Source: Aliiruegeria lutimaris
GTDB lineage: Bacteria > Pseudomonadota > Alphaproteobacteria > Rhodobacterales > Rhodobacteraceae
DNA: 64,000 nt
NCBI RefSeq assembly: GCF_900099935.1
Contig: NZ_FNEK01000014.1
Location: 1 to 64,000, forward strand
Reading direction: 5' to 3'
A model generated the notes under the pieces. That model was not told the DNA's origin. It did no database searches and saw only the letters and a program-made list of their open reading frames with translations. Position 1 is the first letter of the stretch. The number at the start of each line of letters is the position of its first letter. Positions 18,180 to 26,649 of this stretch are shown piece after piece. A program made the translations under genes and the position numbers.

Positions 18180-19151
18180 ATGAAACTCGCTTATCGAGAT
18201 GCCTTGAGGCAGGCACTGATCGACGCGATGCGGGAAGACCCCGACATTTTTGCCATCGGTGAGGAAGTTGGTCGTTATGGTGGCGCTTATGGCGTGACCA
18301 AGGGGCTGATCGAGGAATTCGGGGCCGAGCGTCTCGTCGACACCCCGATCTCGGAGCCCGCTATTGTCGGCGCCGCTGTCGGCGCTGCTATGGCTGGCAT
18401 GCGCCCCGTGGCCGAACTGATGTATGTCGACTTCGTCGGCATGACGATGGACCAGCTGTGCAACCAGGCGGCCAAGATACGCTACATGTTCGGCGGCCAG
18501 ATCGGCGTTCCGATGGTGCTGCGCACGCAGGGCGGCATCGGCCGCTCCGCCGGCGCACAGCATTCGCAGTCGCTTGAAGCTTACGTGATGCACACGCCCG
18601 GCCTGCGCCTTGCCATGCCCGGAACCGTTTACGATGCTTATCACCTGCTGCGGCAGGCGCTGAAACAGCCCGACCCGGTGGTCTTCATCGAGCACAAGGG
18701 CCTTTACGCGATGTCCGAGGAGGTCGACCTGAGCGTCCCGCCGCCCGAATGGGGCAAGGCCGTGGTGCGCCGCGAAGGGCGCGATATCGTCATGGTCACC
18801 TATTCCCGCCAGATCCACTACGCGATGCAGGCCGCCGAGGAACTGGCCGCCGAGGGGATCGAGGCCACCGTTATCGACCTGCGGACACTGAATCCGCTCG
18901 ATTTCGATACGATCCGCGCCGCCGTGGAGCCCATCGGCAAGGCCATGGTCATCTCCGAGGCCGCGATGACGGCAGGCGTGGCGGCGGAACTCGCCGCGCG
19001 GATCACCGAGGAATGTTTCGACTTCCTCGAGGATCCGGTCGTGCGCGTCGCCGGTGAGGATATTCCGATCTCGGTGTCGGTTGAGCTGGAAAAGGGCTCC
19101 GTGCCCGGACCGGCGCTTGTCGCGCAGACCGCGCGGGAGCTCGTGGCATGA
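18180..19151 (+). CDS. 2-oxoacid/acetoin dehydrogenase E1 beta subunit
   Basis: A 323-residue transketolase-like E1 beta partner. The start ATG 18180 follows GGGAGTAAAAGAA, the end of the E1 alpha gene. Features: GEEVGRYGGAYGVTKGL (residues about 27-43), the cofactor-contacting DTPISEPAIVGAAVGAAMAG, RTQGGIGRSAGAQHSQSLEA (substrate-channel loop), and the C-terminal swivel domain with VIDLRTLNPLD. It overlaps the E2 start by four bases (ATGA), so translation is coupled. It appears intact. Confidence 0.9.
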   Translation: MKLAYRDALRQALIDAMREDPDIFAIGEEVGRYGGAYGVTKGLIEEFGAERLVDTPISEPAIVGAAVGAAMAGMRPVAELMYVDFVGMTMDQLCNQAAKIRYMFGGQIGVPMVLRTQGGIGRSAGAQHSQSLEAYVMHTPGLRLAMPGTVYDAYHLLRQALKQPDPVVFIEHKGLYAMSEEVDLSVPPPEWGKAVVRREGRDIVMVTYSRQIHYAMQAAEELAAEGIEATVIDLRTLNPLDFDTIRAAVEPIGKAMVISEAAMTAGVAAELAARITEECFDFLEDPVVRVAGEDIPISVSVELEKGSVPGPALVAQTARELVA

Positions 19152-20452
19152 CCATCGGTGTCCTGAACATGCCCCGCATGGGCGAGACCATGGAAGAGGG
19201 CAAGCTCGTCGCCTGGCTGGTCGAGCAGGGCCAGCCCTTCAAGCGAGGCGAGGAGATCCTGGAGGTCGAGACAGACAAGACCATCGTGGAGTTTCCCGCC
19301 CTTGGCGATGGTGTGATCACTGAAACCCTGGTTGAGATCGGCGAGCTTGTGGAAGTTGGCACGCCGATCGCCAGGGTGGACGTGGGCGACGGCCCGAACT
19401 GGACCGATGACGGGTCCGATTCGGAACCGGAGCCATCAGAGGAGGCCAATATTTCCCCCCCGGCCTCCTCTGCCCCTTCTCCCGCCCCAGCCCCGGCGCC
19501 TGTCATTGCCGAGGCCGGGGGCTCCGCCGGCGGGCCGCTGCGGGCAACCCCTTTGGCCCGCCGGATCGCACGGATCGAAGGATTGGAACTGAGCGGCATA
19601 ACCGGCACGGGTCGGCGCGGACGCATCATGCGTAGCGATGTCGAAGCAGCCGCTCTGGCGCGTGACGCCTCTGCCTCCGACGAGGCCGCTTCCCCGGTTG
19701 CGAGCGCCGCTATGCCATCGGGGGCGACCGCCGAAGCGGTGAAACAGATGTTCGCGGCACGCGGCTTCGAGGAAGTCCAACTCGACGGCATGCGCAAGAC
19801 CGTCGCCGCGCGGTTGACCGAGGCCAAGCAGACGATCCCGCATTTCTACCTGCGCCGGGAGATCAATCTCGACGCGTTGCTGGCCTTCCGCTCGAAGCTG
19901 AACGGACAGCTGGAGGCGCGCGGGGTGAAGCTTTCGGTCAATGACTTCGTGATCAAGGCCTGTGCGCTGGCGCTGCAACGGGTCCCGGCGGCCAATGCCG
20001 TCTGGGCGGGCGACCGGATCCTGCGGCTCAGATCCTCGGATGTGGCCGTCGCCGTCGCCATCGAGGGCGGCCTGTTCACGCCAGTGCTGCGGGCAGCGGA
20101 GATGAAATCCCTCTCGGCGCTCTCTGCCGAGATGAAGGATCTCGCCGCCCGCGCCCGCGACCGCAGGCTTGTGCCCGAGGAATACCGGGGCGGCAGCTTC
20201 GCGATCTCCAACCTGGGGATGTTCGGCATCGACAGTTTCGACGCGGTCATCAACCCGCCGCATGGCGCGATCCTCGCCGTGGGTGCAGGAAAGAGGCGGC
20301 CCGCCATCGGGAAAGATGGAGAATTGACGGTCGCGACGATCATGTCGGTGACCCTGTCGGTGGACCACCGGGTGATCGACGGTGCGGTCGGGGCGGAGCT
20401 GCTCGGGGCCATTGTCGACAACCTGGAGAACCCGCTGGGCATGCTCGCCTGA
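19148..20452 (+). CDS. Dihydrolipoamide acyltransferase (E2)
   Basis: A 434-residue E2 core of the same complex. Domains in order: a single lipoyl domain (about residues 1-80) with the modifiable lysine in EVETDKTIVEFPA; an alanine/proline-rich linker (about 90-125); a peripheral subunit-binding domain (about 130-170, RATPLARRIARIEGLELSG to GRRGRIMRSDV); and the catalytic domain (about 200-434) ending in the active-site motif DHRVIDGAVGA. It is intact and follows E1 beta with a four-base overlap. Subunit order alpha-beta-E2 matches acetoin and branched-chain type operons. Confidence 0.92.
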   Translation: MTIGVLNMPRMGETMEEGKLVAWLVEQGQPFKRGEEILEVETDKTIVEFPALGDGVITETLVEIGELVEVGTPIARVDVGDGPNWTDDGSDSEPEPSEEANISPPASSAPSPAPAPAPVIAEAGGSAGGPLRATPLARRIARIEGLELSGITGTGRRGRIMRSDVEAAALARDASASDEAASPVASAAMPSGATAEAVKQMFAARGFEEVQLDGMRKTVAARLTEAKQTIPHFYLRREINLDALLAFRSKLNGQLEARGVKLSVNDFVIKACALALQRVPAANAVWAGDRILRLRSSDVAVAVAIEGGLFTPVLRAAEMKSLSALSAEMKDLAARARDRRLVPEEYRGGSFAISNLGMFGIDSFDAVINPPHGAILAVGAGKRRPAIGKDGELTVATIMSVTLSVDHRVIDGAVGAELLGAIVDNLENPLGMLA

Positions 20453-20575
20453 GCCTGCCCCAGAGGGGCATGTGACCTGACAAATGTGCGGCCCGGGATC
20501 GGGTGGAGCCAATTCCGGACCTTGCCAAGGAGGTATTCGGGTGCGGAGAGGCGCGGCCCGGGAGGAGGAAAAGAA

Positions 20576-21904
20576 ATGGCCTATGTACTGACGGCCGATG
20601 GCGGAACCGAGAGCCTGCGCGCGCGGGTCTATGATCTCGCTGGCAAGGAATTGAGCAGTGTCGCGCTCGCCTACGAGACGAAATTCTCGGCAGGCGCGCG
20701 GGCGGAGCAGGACCCGGCGGACTGGTGGAAGAACTTTGTCTCCGCCTCGCGGGGGGCGATCGCCGAGGCCGGTATCGACCCGGCGGAGATCGACGCGATC
20801 TGCTTTGATACCACCTGCTGCTCGGTCGTGGCGCTCGACGAGAACGGCAACGCGCTGCGCCCGGCCCTGATCTGGATGGATGTGCGCGCCAACGCGGAGG
20901 CCGACGCGGTGCTCGCCACGGGCGATCCCGCGCTCTGCCTGAACGGCAATGGCGCAGGTCCCGTCTCGGCGGAATGGATGATCCCCAAGTCGCTCTGGAT
21001 CAAGCGCAACGAGCCGGCGATCTACGACAAGGCCTACCGTATCTGCGAATATCAGGACTACATCACCTATCAACTGACCGGCGAATGGGCCGCGAGCCTC
21101 GATAACGCCGGGCTGCGCTGGCATTACCGCAACGATGCCGGCGGCTGGGCGGCCTCTCTGGTGACTGCGCTTGGCATGGAAGCAATGCTGGAGAAATGGC
21201 CGCCGCGCATGGCCGCCCCCGGCGAGCTGATCGGAACGCTGACGGCGAAGGCCGCCGCCGGCGCCTCGGTGATCGTGGCCGACATGGATCTGCGCGAGGC
21301 CGAGAAGACCGCCGCCGCCCTTGGCGGCAGCGCGATTGCGCTGGACGTGACCGATGCAGCGGCCGTCGAGGCGGCGGCTGCCGGGCTGGAGGCTCTGGAC
21401 ATTCTCGTCAACAACGCCGGCATCGTCCATAACGGCCCCTCGACGGAGATCGGCATTGCGGACTGGCAGCGGGTGATCGACGTCAACCTCTCCGGCGTTT
21501 TCCGTACCGCCCGCGCCTTCGGGCGCGCGATGGTCGCGCGCGGCCAGGGCTCGGTGATCTCGACCTCCTCGATCTGCGGGCAGGTGCCTGTCTGGCCGCA
21601 GCCGCAAGCCGCCTACAACGCCGCGAAGGCGGGCGTGAACCTGGTCACGAAATCGCTGGCCGTGGAATGGGCGGCAAGCGGCGTGCGCGTGAACGCGGTC
21701 GCGCCGGGCTACACGGCGACGGAGTTGACGCTTGCGGGCCGCTCGAAGCCGGAATGGTACAATGTCTGGCTTGAGCGCACGCCCATGGGGCGGTTGGCCG
21801 ATCCCGACGAGATCGCCAGCGCCGCCGTTTTCCTGGCCTCCGACGCGGCCAGTTACATCACCGGAACCGTGCTGACCGTCGATGGCGGCTACACGGCACT
21901 CTGA
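20576..21904 (+). pseudogene. In-frame chimera: FGGY kinase N-half + headless SDR
   Basis: The 442-codon frame starts properly (GGAGGAGG site, ATG 20576) as an FGGY carbohydrate kinase: MAYVLTADGGTESLRARVYD, AICFDTTCCSVVALDE, ALIWMDVRA, and EYQDYITYQLTGEW. At about residues 222-230 (around 21240-21266) it becomes a short-chain dehydrogenase that begins at its second beta strand (GASVIVADMD), with NNAG, the active-site AYNAAKAG and the C-terminal TGTVLTVDGGY. The kinase lost its C-terminal ATP-binding half, and the SDR lost its TGxxxGIG dinucleotide-binding loop. A deletion of roughly 0.9 kb between adjacent kinase and SDR genes, perhaps through a shared alanine-rich stretch, is the simplest cause. 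Neither activity is expected. Confidence 0.85.
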
Positions 21905-21923
21905 TCCCCTGGGAGGAACCATC

Positions 21924-22676
21924 ATGGCAAAGAACAGAACAGCATTCGTCACCGGCGCGAGCCGCGGCATTGGCGCGGCCATCGCGCTCGGGCTCGGCGC
22001 ACGCGGCTATGACGTGGGTCTGAACGATATTCCCACACAGGAAGGCGAGCTTTCGCAGGTCGCTGACAAGATCCGGGCGATGGGCCAGAAATCCGAGCTT
22101 TACCTCGGAGATGTGAGCCTCAAGGCGTCCTGCGAGGAGATGGGGCAGAAATTCCTCGCCGATTTCGGCCAGATCGACGCGCTGGTAAACAATGCCGGCA
22201 TCCTGATCGCCGGCGCCGTGGACGGGCTTCCCGAGGAGGTCTGGGACAAGGTTCTGGATGTGAACGCCAAGGGCGCCTTCATGATGATCCAGGCCTTCCT
22301 GCCGACGATGAAGGCGCGGGAATACGGGCGGATCGTCAATATCGCCTCGATCGGCGGCAAGCACGGCGCGCCGGAACAGGCCCATTATTCGGCCTCCAAG
22401 GCCGCCATCATGGGCTTCTCGCGGGTACTGGCACAGGAGGTCGGCCCGCTTGGCATCACCGTCAACTGCGTCTGCCCGGGCATCATCCTGACCGAGATGG
22501 GGCGGGTGAACCTCGAAGATCCGGCGATCCGCGAAGCCTGGCAGGACAAGACCGCCATGGCGCGGATCGGCGCGCCAGAGGATGTCGCCGGCCCGACTGC
22601 CTTCTTCTGTTCGGATAACAGCGCCTTCGTCACTGGCCAGACTCTCAACGTGGATGGCGGGATCGTCTTTAGCTGA
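21924..22676 (+). CDS. Short-chain dehydrogenase/reductase (3-oxoacyl-ACP reductase-like)
   Basis: A complete classical SDR of 250 residues using NAD(P)H. It has the cofactor loop TGASRGIG (residues 10-17), NNAG (about 90-93), catalytic serine in IASIGG, and YSASK, plus the C-terminal TGQTLNVDGG. ATG 21924 follows GGGAGGAACC. Lying directly after the kinase/SDR chimera in a polyol-type operon, it is more likely a polyol or ketose dehydrogenase than a fatty-acid enzyme; that is inference from context. Confidence 0.88.
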   Translation: MAKNRTAFVTGASRGIGAAIALGLGARGYDVGLNDIPTQEGELSQVADKIRAMGQKSELYLGDVSLKASCEEMGQKFLADFGQIDALVNNAGILIAGAVDGLPEEVWDKVLDVNAKGAFMMIQAFLPTMKAREYGRIVNIASIGGKHGAPEQAHYSASKAAIMGFSRVLAQEVGPLGITVNCVCPGIILTEMGRVNLEDPAIREAWQDKTAMARIGAPEDVAGPTAFFCSDNSAFVTGQTLNVDGGIVFS

Positions 22677-22694
22677 CGCAACTGTCGCTCAGCA

Positions 22695-22720
22695 TTGGCG
22701 GGGTCCTTCCGATCCGCCAA
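22695..22720 (+). terminator. Hairpin after the SDR operon
   Basis: TTGGCGGGGTC and GATCCGCCAA form a stem with a short loop 18 bases after the SDR stop. No T-run follows, so it is a moderate candidate for the operon end. Confidence 0.45.
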
Positions 22721-22914
22721 CGCATGAGACGACGTGCCGGGGCATGGCGCGACCGCCCTGCCCCGGCGCAACCGGTTTCTCAGCTTTCATCACGCAATTG
22801 AGTTTCGGAAACCGGATCGGCAAGCATCCGGTCCTTGTCGGCGTTCTCCTTCAAACCGGTTCCCGTCAGTCCCAGAACCAATACCTTCGGCTGAGCCACG
22901 CGATCTAGCGCGCG

Positions 22915-23590
22915 GCCCCGGCATGGTCGAGCCCGCCTTGGGTTTGGGTGTTGGAGATGCAGTTGCGTTCGCTGTCGCGCCGACCTGGGTGCGGGGCAAA
23001 GGTGAGATAGGCACCCAGACTATCGGCCTCGATCATTTCGATGGTGTTGGTGACATGGGTCAGCACGCAGGTTTGCGCCGGGATCGCGTGGCGGTGTCGA
23101 TATTGTCCGGTGCGAGGTTCACGCCGATCACCGCGTCGCCCACTCCTAAGGTCAGACCGTCTAGCGTCGAGGCGGCGGTGCCCGCGAGATGGTCGGCCGG
23201 GTGGTTGGGCTGGAGCCGGGAGCCCAGCCGTCCGGGCAGACCGAGCGTAGTGCGGAACGCGGCGATGACCTCGACTTTGTGCGCCACGGCAGTGAGATCG
23301 CGGTTGCGCATGATCTTGGAGACAACCGCGGCCATTTCCGGCGTGAGCCCGGGGCAAGCGCGGCGAATACCGGAAATGGCCGACGGTCATGTGGGCCACG
23401 GGTGCGAAGGCGGCTGCATCCAAGGTGTCGAAGACCAGCCTTGTGACTTCATCCGCCTCGTAAGGGATCAGCGGTTCCTCAAGGAAGTCCGCAACGGCAG
23501 TTCGGCGAGAACCATCTGGGCCGCGACCCGTTCCACCGCGCTTCCTGCAAGCGCTCGCCGGCCCGCCTGGATTTTGATCGTCTAGACAAA
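22915..23590 (-). pseudogene. eutB: eutB fossil (ethanolamine ammonia-lyase large subunit)
   Basis: Reading the minus strand from about 23580 gives consecutive EutB segments in changing frames: LAGSAVERVAAQMVLAELPL, then in another frame DFLEEPLIPYEADEVTRLVF with AAAFAPVAHMTVGHFR, then MAAVVSKIMRNRDL with GLPGRLGSRLQPNHPADHL and AASTLDGLTLGVGDAVIGVN (about 23130-23335), then again in another frame PAQTCVLTHVTNTIEMIEAD. At least three frame changes are needed, and the C-terminal half, including the B12-contact region, is gone. The enzyme would split ethanolamine to acetaldehyde and ammonia. No eutC or other eut genes are nearby. Confidence 0.85.
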
Positions 23591-23730
23591 TCCTTGCCCG
23601 GCCCTGTCGCGCGCCCCACGACTTGTTGACAGCCCTGCCCCTCCGGATGCGAACTAAAGCGCTATGAGGAAGAAGAAACAGCCGCCGACGCATTCGAATG
23701 CCGGGGCGGACAGATCGAGGCCGGGCAGAT

Positions 23731-24222
23731 CATGGAAATTGCCAGACGTTACATCCATTTCGTCGACGGGTTGAACCGGATCATCGGAAAAATCGCGATG
23801 TACGAAATCTTGGTGATCATGGCGATCCTGCTGTAGTCCTCGATTTCGAAAACCTTCTTCCTGTCATCGCGCTCTGGACGCTGGAAATGGCGCCATTCGC
23901 CATGGTCGCCAAGTACCTGCTCGGAGGCCTCTACACGATCCAGATGGGCGACAACGTCCGGATGGACCTGTTCTACGGCGAGTGGTCCGAGCGCAAGAAG
24001 AGCCAGATCGACACCATCACCGTGCTCATCAACCAGTACGGGCTTAACGAGATCTGGGATGCCGAGTATTCCACGGTGGGCGTCAAGCACATCTCCGCCG
24101 ACTCCTGGCATTCCTGCCATTTCGCCACCAAGGTCCCGATCAACTCGCTCGACGATCTCAAGGGCAAGCGCGTCTTCACCTTCCCGACCGCCGGCCGCTT
24201 CCTGGCGCTACGGTTGAAGCCG
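23731..24222 (+). pseudogene. TRAP transporter fossil: dctQ' joined to dctP'
   Basis: The first part reads as a DctQ small membrane subunit: HFVDGLNRIIGKIAMYEIL, a TAG at 23834-23836, SSISKTFF, then after a frame change WTLEMAPFAMVAKYLLGG and DNVRMDLFYGEWSERKKSQI. At about 24035 the same frame switches into the middle of a DctP binding protein (VGVKHISADSWHSCHFATK, then INSLDDLKGKRVFTFPTAGR) and breaks off. Thus one nonsense codon, one frameshift and one internal deletion are visible. dctM is absent. The DctP piece does not resemble either intact DctP of the window closely enough to be a local duplicate. Confidence 0.82.
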
Positions 24223-24245
24223 GCGGCGCGATCTACTGAGATATG

Positions 24246-24281
24246 TGAAAAGGGGAGCCCTGTCGGTGGCTCCCCTTGTGA
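24246..24281 (-). terminator. Terminator of the pdxA2-like gene
   Basis: AAGGGGAGCC (24250-24259) and GGCTCCCCTT (24268-24277) form a perfect 10-bp stem. On the minus strand the stem is followed by TTTTCACAT. It lies about 60 bases after the stop of the minus-strand pdxA2-like gene. Confidence 0.7.
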
Positions 24282-24338
24282 AACATCCTTGACGACTAAC
24301 GGGATTTCGGGCGGAGACGCGTCCGCCCCCCGCCCGGC

Positions 24339-25424
24339 TTATGCGCCGGGCTTCCGCCATTCCGCCGTCGTGTCGAGCGCCTGCGCGATGCAGGAAGCCA
24401 GAGACTCCGTCGGCTCGCTCACGTCGCCGCGTTTTTCCAGCTTCGCCAGCTTGCGTCCGAGATTCACGGCGTTGCGGGTGGCCCCGAGATCCGCGATCCC
24501 CTGCCCGGCTATGTCGTAGGCCGTGCCGTGGGCCGGCGTCACGATCGGAAACGGGTAGTTGGCAATCAGCGTCACGCCACGGTCGAAGCCGATGAGCTTC
24601 ATCGCGATCTGGCCCTGGTCATGGTACATCGTCATGACCGCGTCGAACTCGCCCTTCGTTGCGCGAACGAACACGGTATCCGACGGAACCGGGCCGGTGA
24701 CGGCCAGCTGAAGCGCACTGGCGCGCTCCACGGCGGGCTGGATGACATCCTCATCTTCCGTTCCGAAATTGCGGCCGTCGCCCGCATGCGGGTTCAAAGC
24801 CGCGACGCCGATACGCGGATGCGCGAAGCCTGCGCCCCGCATCACCTTGTCCGTCAGCACGAGGCTCTGGAAGACCCGATCCTCCGTGATCGTTTCCGCG
24901 ACCTTGCTCAGCGGGATATGAGAGGTCACGCGGGCGTTCCAGACCTCGTCCAGAACGTTGAATTCGCGTCCGCTCTCGGCGGGGTGAATCGTGGCATCGA
25001 TAAAGCCGATCTCGTCGACATAGTCGGGCTGGCCGAGCCGCATCGCATGCTTGTTGAACGGTGTGAAGAAGACCACGTCCGCATATCCCGCATTCGCGGC
25101 AAGCAGCGCGGCACGGAAATTCTGCACCGATGCCAGACCGCCCGCCTGGCTGGCTTCGCCCAAAGGAACCGATGTCGGGTCGCAATTGCGAAGATCGATC
25201 ATGAAACTGCCCTCCGGCAGGCCCGCATCGGCCTGCTCGGGTGACAGGATCGGCAGATCGAGGGTCACGCCGGCGGCTTCCGCACCGCGTTCCAGCACGC
25301 GGCGATCACCCAGGACCATGAGGTCTCCAGTGTTGGACTCCGGATCGGCAATCACCTTCGCGGCCAGTTCAGGCCCGATCCCCCCGGCATCGCCGATCGC
25401 CATTGCAACCTTGAAGCTCGTCAT
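24339..25424 (-). CDS. PdxA2-like 4-hydroxythreonine-4-phosphate dehydrogenase family enzyme
   Basis: A 361-residue NAD-dependent dehydrogenase of the PdxA family. Motifs: GDAGGIGPE at the N-terminus (canonical GDPAGIGPE), metal-binding histidines in SHIPLSKV and NPHAGDGRNFG, and YHDQGQIAMKLIGFDRGVT. The last motif and the absence of vitamin B6 genes point to the PdxA2 branch, which oxidises and decarboxylates D-erythronate or threonate 4-phosphates to dihydroxyacetone phosphate. It is divergent from a GntR regulator and a TRAP operon, which fits that role. The DUF1537 kinase normally paired with PdxA2 is not in the window. Confidence 0.8.
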   Translation of the reverse strand: MTSFKVAMAIGDAGGIGPELAAKVIADPESNTGDLMVLGDRRVLERGAEAAGVTLDLPILSPEQADAGLPEGSFMIDLRNCDPTSVPLGEASQAGGLASVQNFRAALLAANAGYADVVFFTPFNKHAMRLGQPDYVDEIGFIDATIHPAESGREFNVLDEVWNARVTSHIPLSKVAETITEDRVFQSLVLTDKVMRGAGFAHPRIGVAALNPHAGDGRNFGTEDEDVIQPAVERASALQLAVTGPVPSDTVFVRATKGEFDAVMTMYHDQGQIAMKLIGFDRGVTLIANYPFPIVTPAHGTAYDIAGQGIADLGATRNAVNLGRKLAKLEKRGDVSEPTESLASCIAQALDTTAEWRKPGA

Positions 25425-25650
25425 GGTCTTTTCTTCCGTTCTTTCTGTTCCATGGTCAGCATGGACGTTGCGGCCATGCCATGTTCGGCACGTGTTTCAA
25501 TGCTTTGCGGATATCGTCCGACAGAGTTCTTGAAAACGTACATTTTCCGGATGATGCCCAACCAGGCGGGCCGCACCGCCCGCGATGCGGACGCTTCTCG
25601 ACAACGCCATCAAACGCCTCCCTGGCCGTCGTGATTCGGCCCTCGTTTCA

Positions 25651-25713
25651 ACTTGTCTGACCAAGTCTTAGCTCATCCGACAACCTGGATCAAATTTTGT
25701 ATGCAATATGCAT
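25651..25713. promoter_or_regulatory. Candidate GntR operators
   Basis: Two palindromes lie in the 350-base divergent region. ACTTG-TCTGAC-CAAGT at 25651-25666 resembles the TTGGTnnnACCAA-like sites of FCD-type GntR proteins. ATGCA-ATA-TGCAT at 25701-25713 is a perfect 5-bp-arm palindrome 62 bases before the regulator start. Either could be the site for the adjacent GntR protein. Nothing else of note was seen between 25425 and 25774. Confidence 0.45.
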
Positions 25714-25774
25714 TACGCAGTATTGACTCGAGAAGAGGCCTCAGATTACGAATTTGGGTAACAGGGAGGAACGA

Positions 25775-26494
25775 ATGGACGCGGAGTCATCTCGGGTCGA
25801 GAAGAACGCGGTCTCGCCGGTCAAGATCGACCGGCGGTCGCTGCACGGCGAGATCCTGACACGTTTGCGCACCATGATCGTCGAGGGCGACCTCGCGCCC
25901 GGCGCGCGGATCAACGAGGTCGAGATCTGCACCCAGTTCGGTGTGTCGCGGACGCCCCTTCGGGAGGCGCTCAGGTCGCTCGCCAGCGAAGGACTCGTGG
26001 AACTCGTCCCCAGCCGAGGCGCTGTTGTCCGGGAATTCTCCGCGAAGGAAGTGCGCGACACGATCGCCGTGATCCGAAACATGGAGGAATTTGCCTGCGT
26101 CACCGCCTGTGCGCAGGCATCAGACGCCGGCATCGGCGAAATCCGTGCGCTGCACGACGCCATGGAGGCCGCCTATGAAAAGGGCGACAGGCGCCATTAC
26201 TACAACCTGAACCAGCAGATTCACACGCACCTGGTCGATCTGGCTGACAACTCGGCCCTGTCCCAGGTCCATGAAACGCTGCAGGCGCGCATGAAGCGCT
26301 TCCGCTACGCGGGGCACGAGGGTCCCGAGAACTGGGCCCGGGCAATTGCCGAACACAGGGGAATGATCGAAGCGCTGGAGGCGCGCGATCCTGACCGGCT
26401 CAAGGCTGTCATCGGTCAACACCTGGGCGCGGCCTGGGAACGTGTGGCCGACATGTTCGCCGCGACGCAGGAGGGAACGAAGGAAAAGCACTGA
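25775..26494 (+). CDS. GntR-family regulator (FCD/VanR subgroup)
   Basis: A 239-residue transcription factor. Winged HTH at about residues 20-85 (GARINEVEICTQFGVSRTPL, then REALRSLASEGLVE), followed by an all-helical FCD effector domain (about 95-225) with the metal/ligand histidines in QQIHTHLVDLAD and EHRGMIEAL. ATG 25775 is chosen for the AGGGAGGA site five bases upstream. It is divergent from the PdxA2-like gene and 155 bases before dctP; it probably represses both until the substrate arrives. Confidence 0.88.
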   Translation: MDAESSRVEKNAVSPVKIDRRSLHGEILTRLRTMIVEGDLAPGARINEVEICTQFGVSRTPLREALRSLASEGLVELVPSRGAVVREFSAKEVRDTIAVIRNMEEFACVTACAQASDAGIGEIRALHDAMEAAYEKGDRRHYYNLNQQIHTHLVDLADNSALSQVHETLQARMKRFRYAGHEGPENWARAIAEHRGMIEALEARDPDRLKAVIGQHLGAAWERVADMFAATQEGTKEKH

Positions 26495-26649
26495 ACGTGG
26501 TGGCGGTCGCAATCGGCCGGCACGTCGCGCAGTGCAGGAGGAATTCGGGAATTACGCTCCAATGCCGATGGGAACGGCGGCGGAGAACTGTTTCCGATCT
26601 AATGCGCAGGCAGAGACGTCTGCGTCCATTCAAGAGGGAGGAAGGTCTC

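Noticed and set aside
19436-21982. An 848-codon open frame on the minus strand opposite the E2 and kinase/SDR genes
   Set aside because: It has no family motifs and no ribosome site, and mirrors strongly conserved plus-strand genes; long antisense frames are common at this GC content.
22780-22915. Minus-strand stretch containing PKVLVLGLTGTGLKE, possibly a PLP-enzyme (threonine-synthase-like) C-terminus
   Set aside because: Only about 45 codons, ending in TGA, with no supporting upstream body; too little to annotate beside the eutB fossil.
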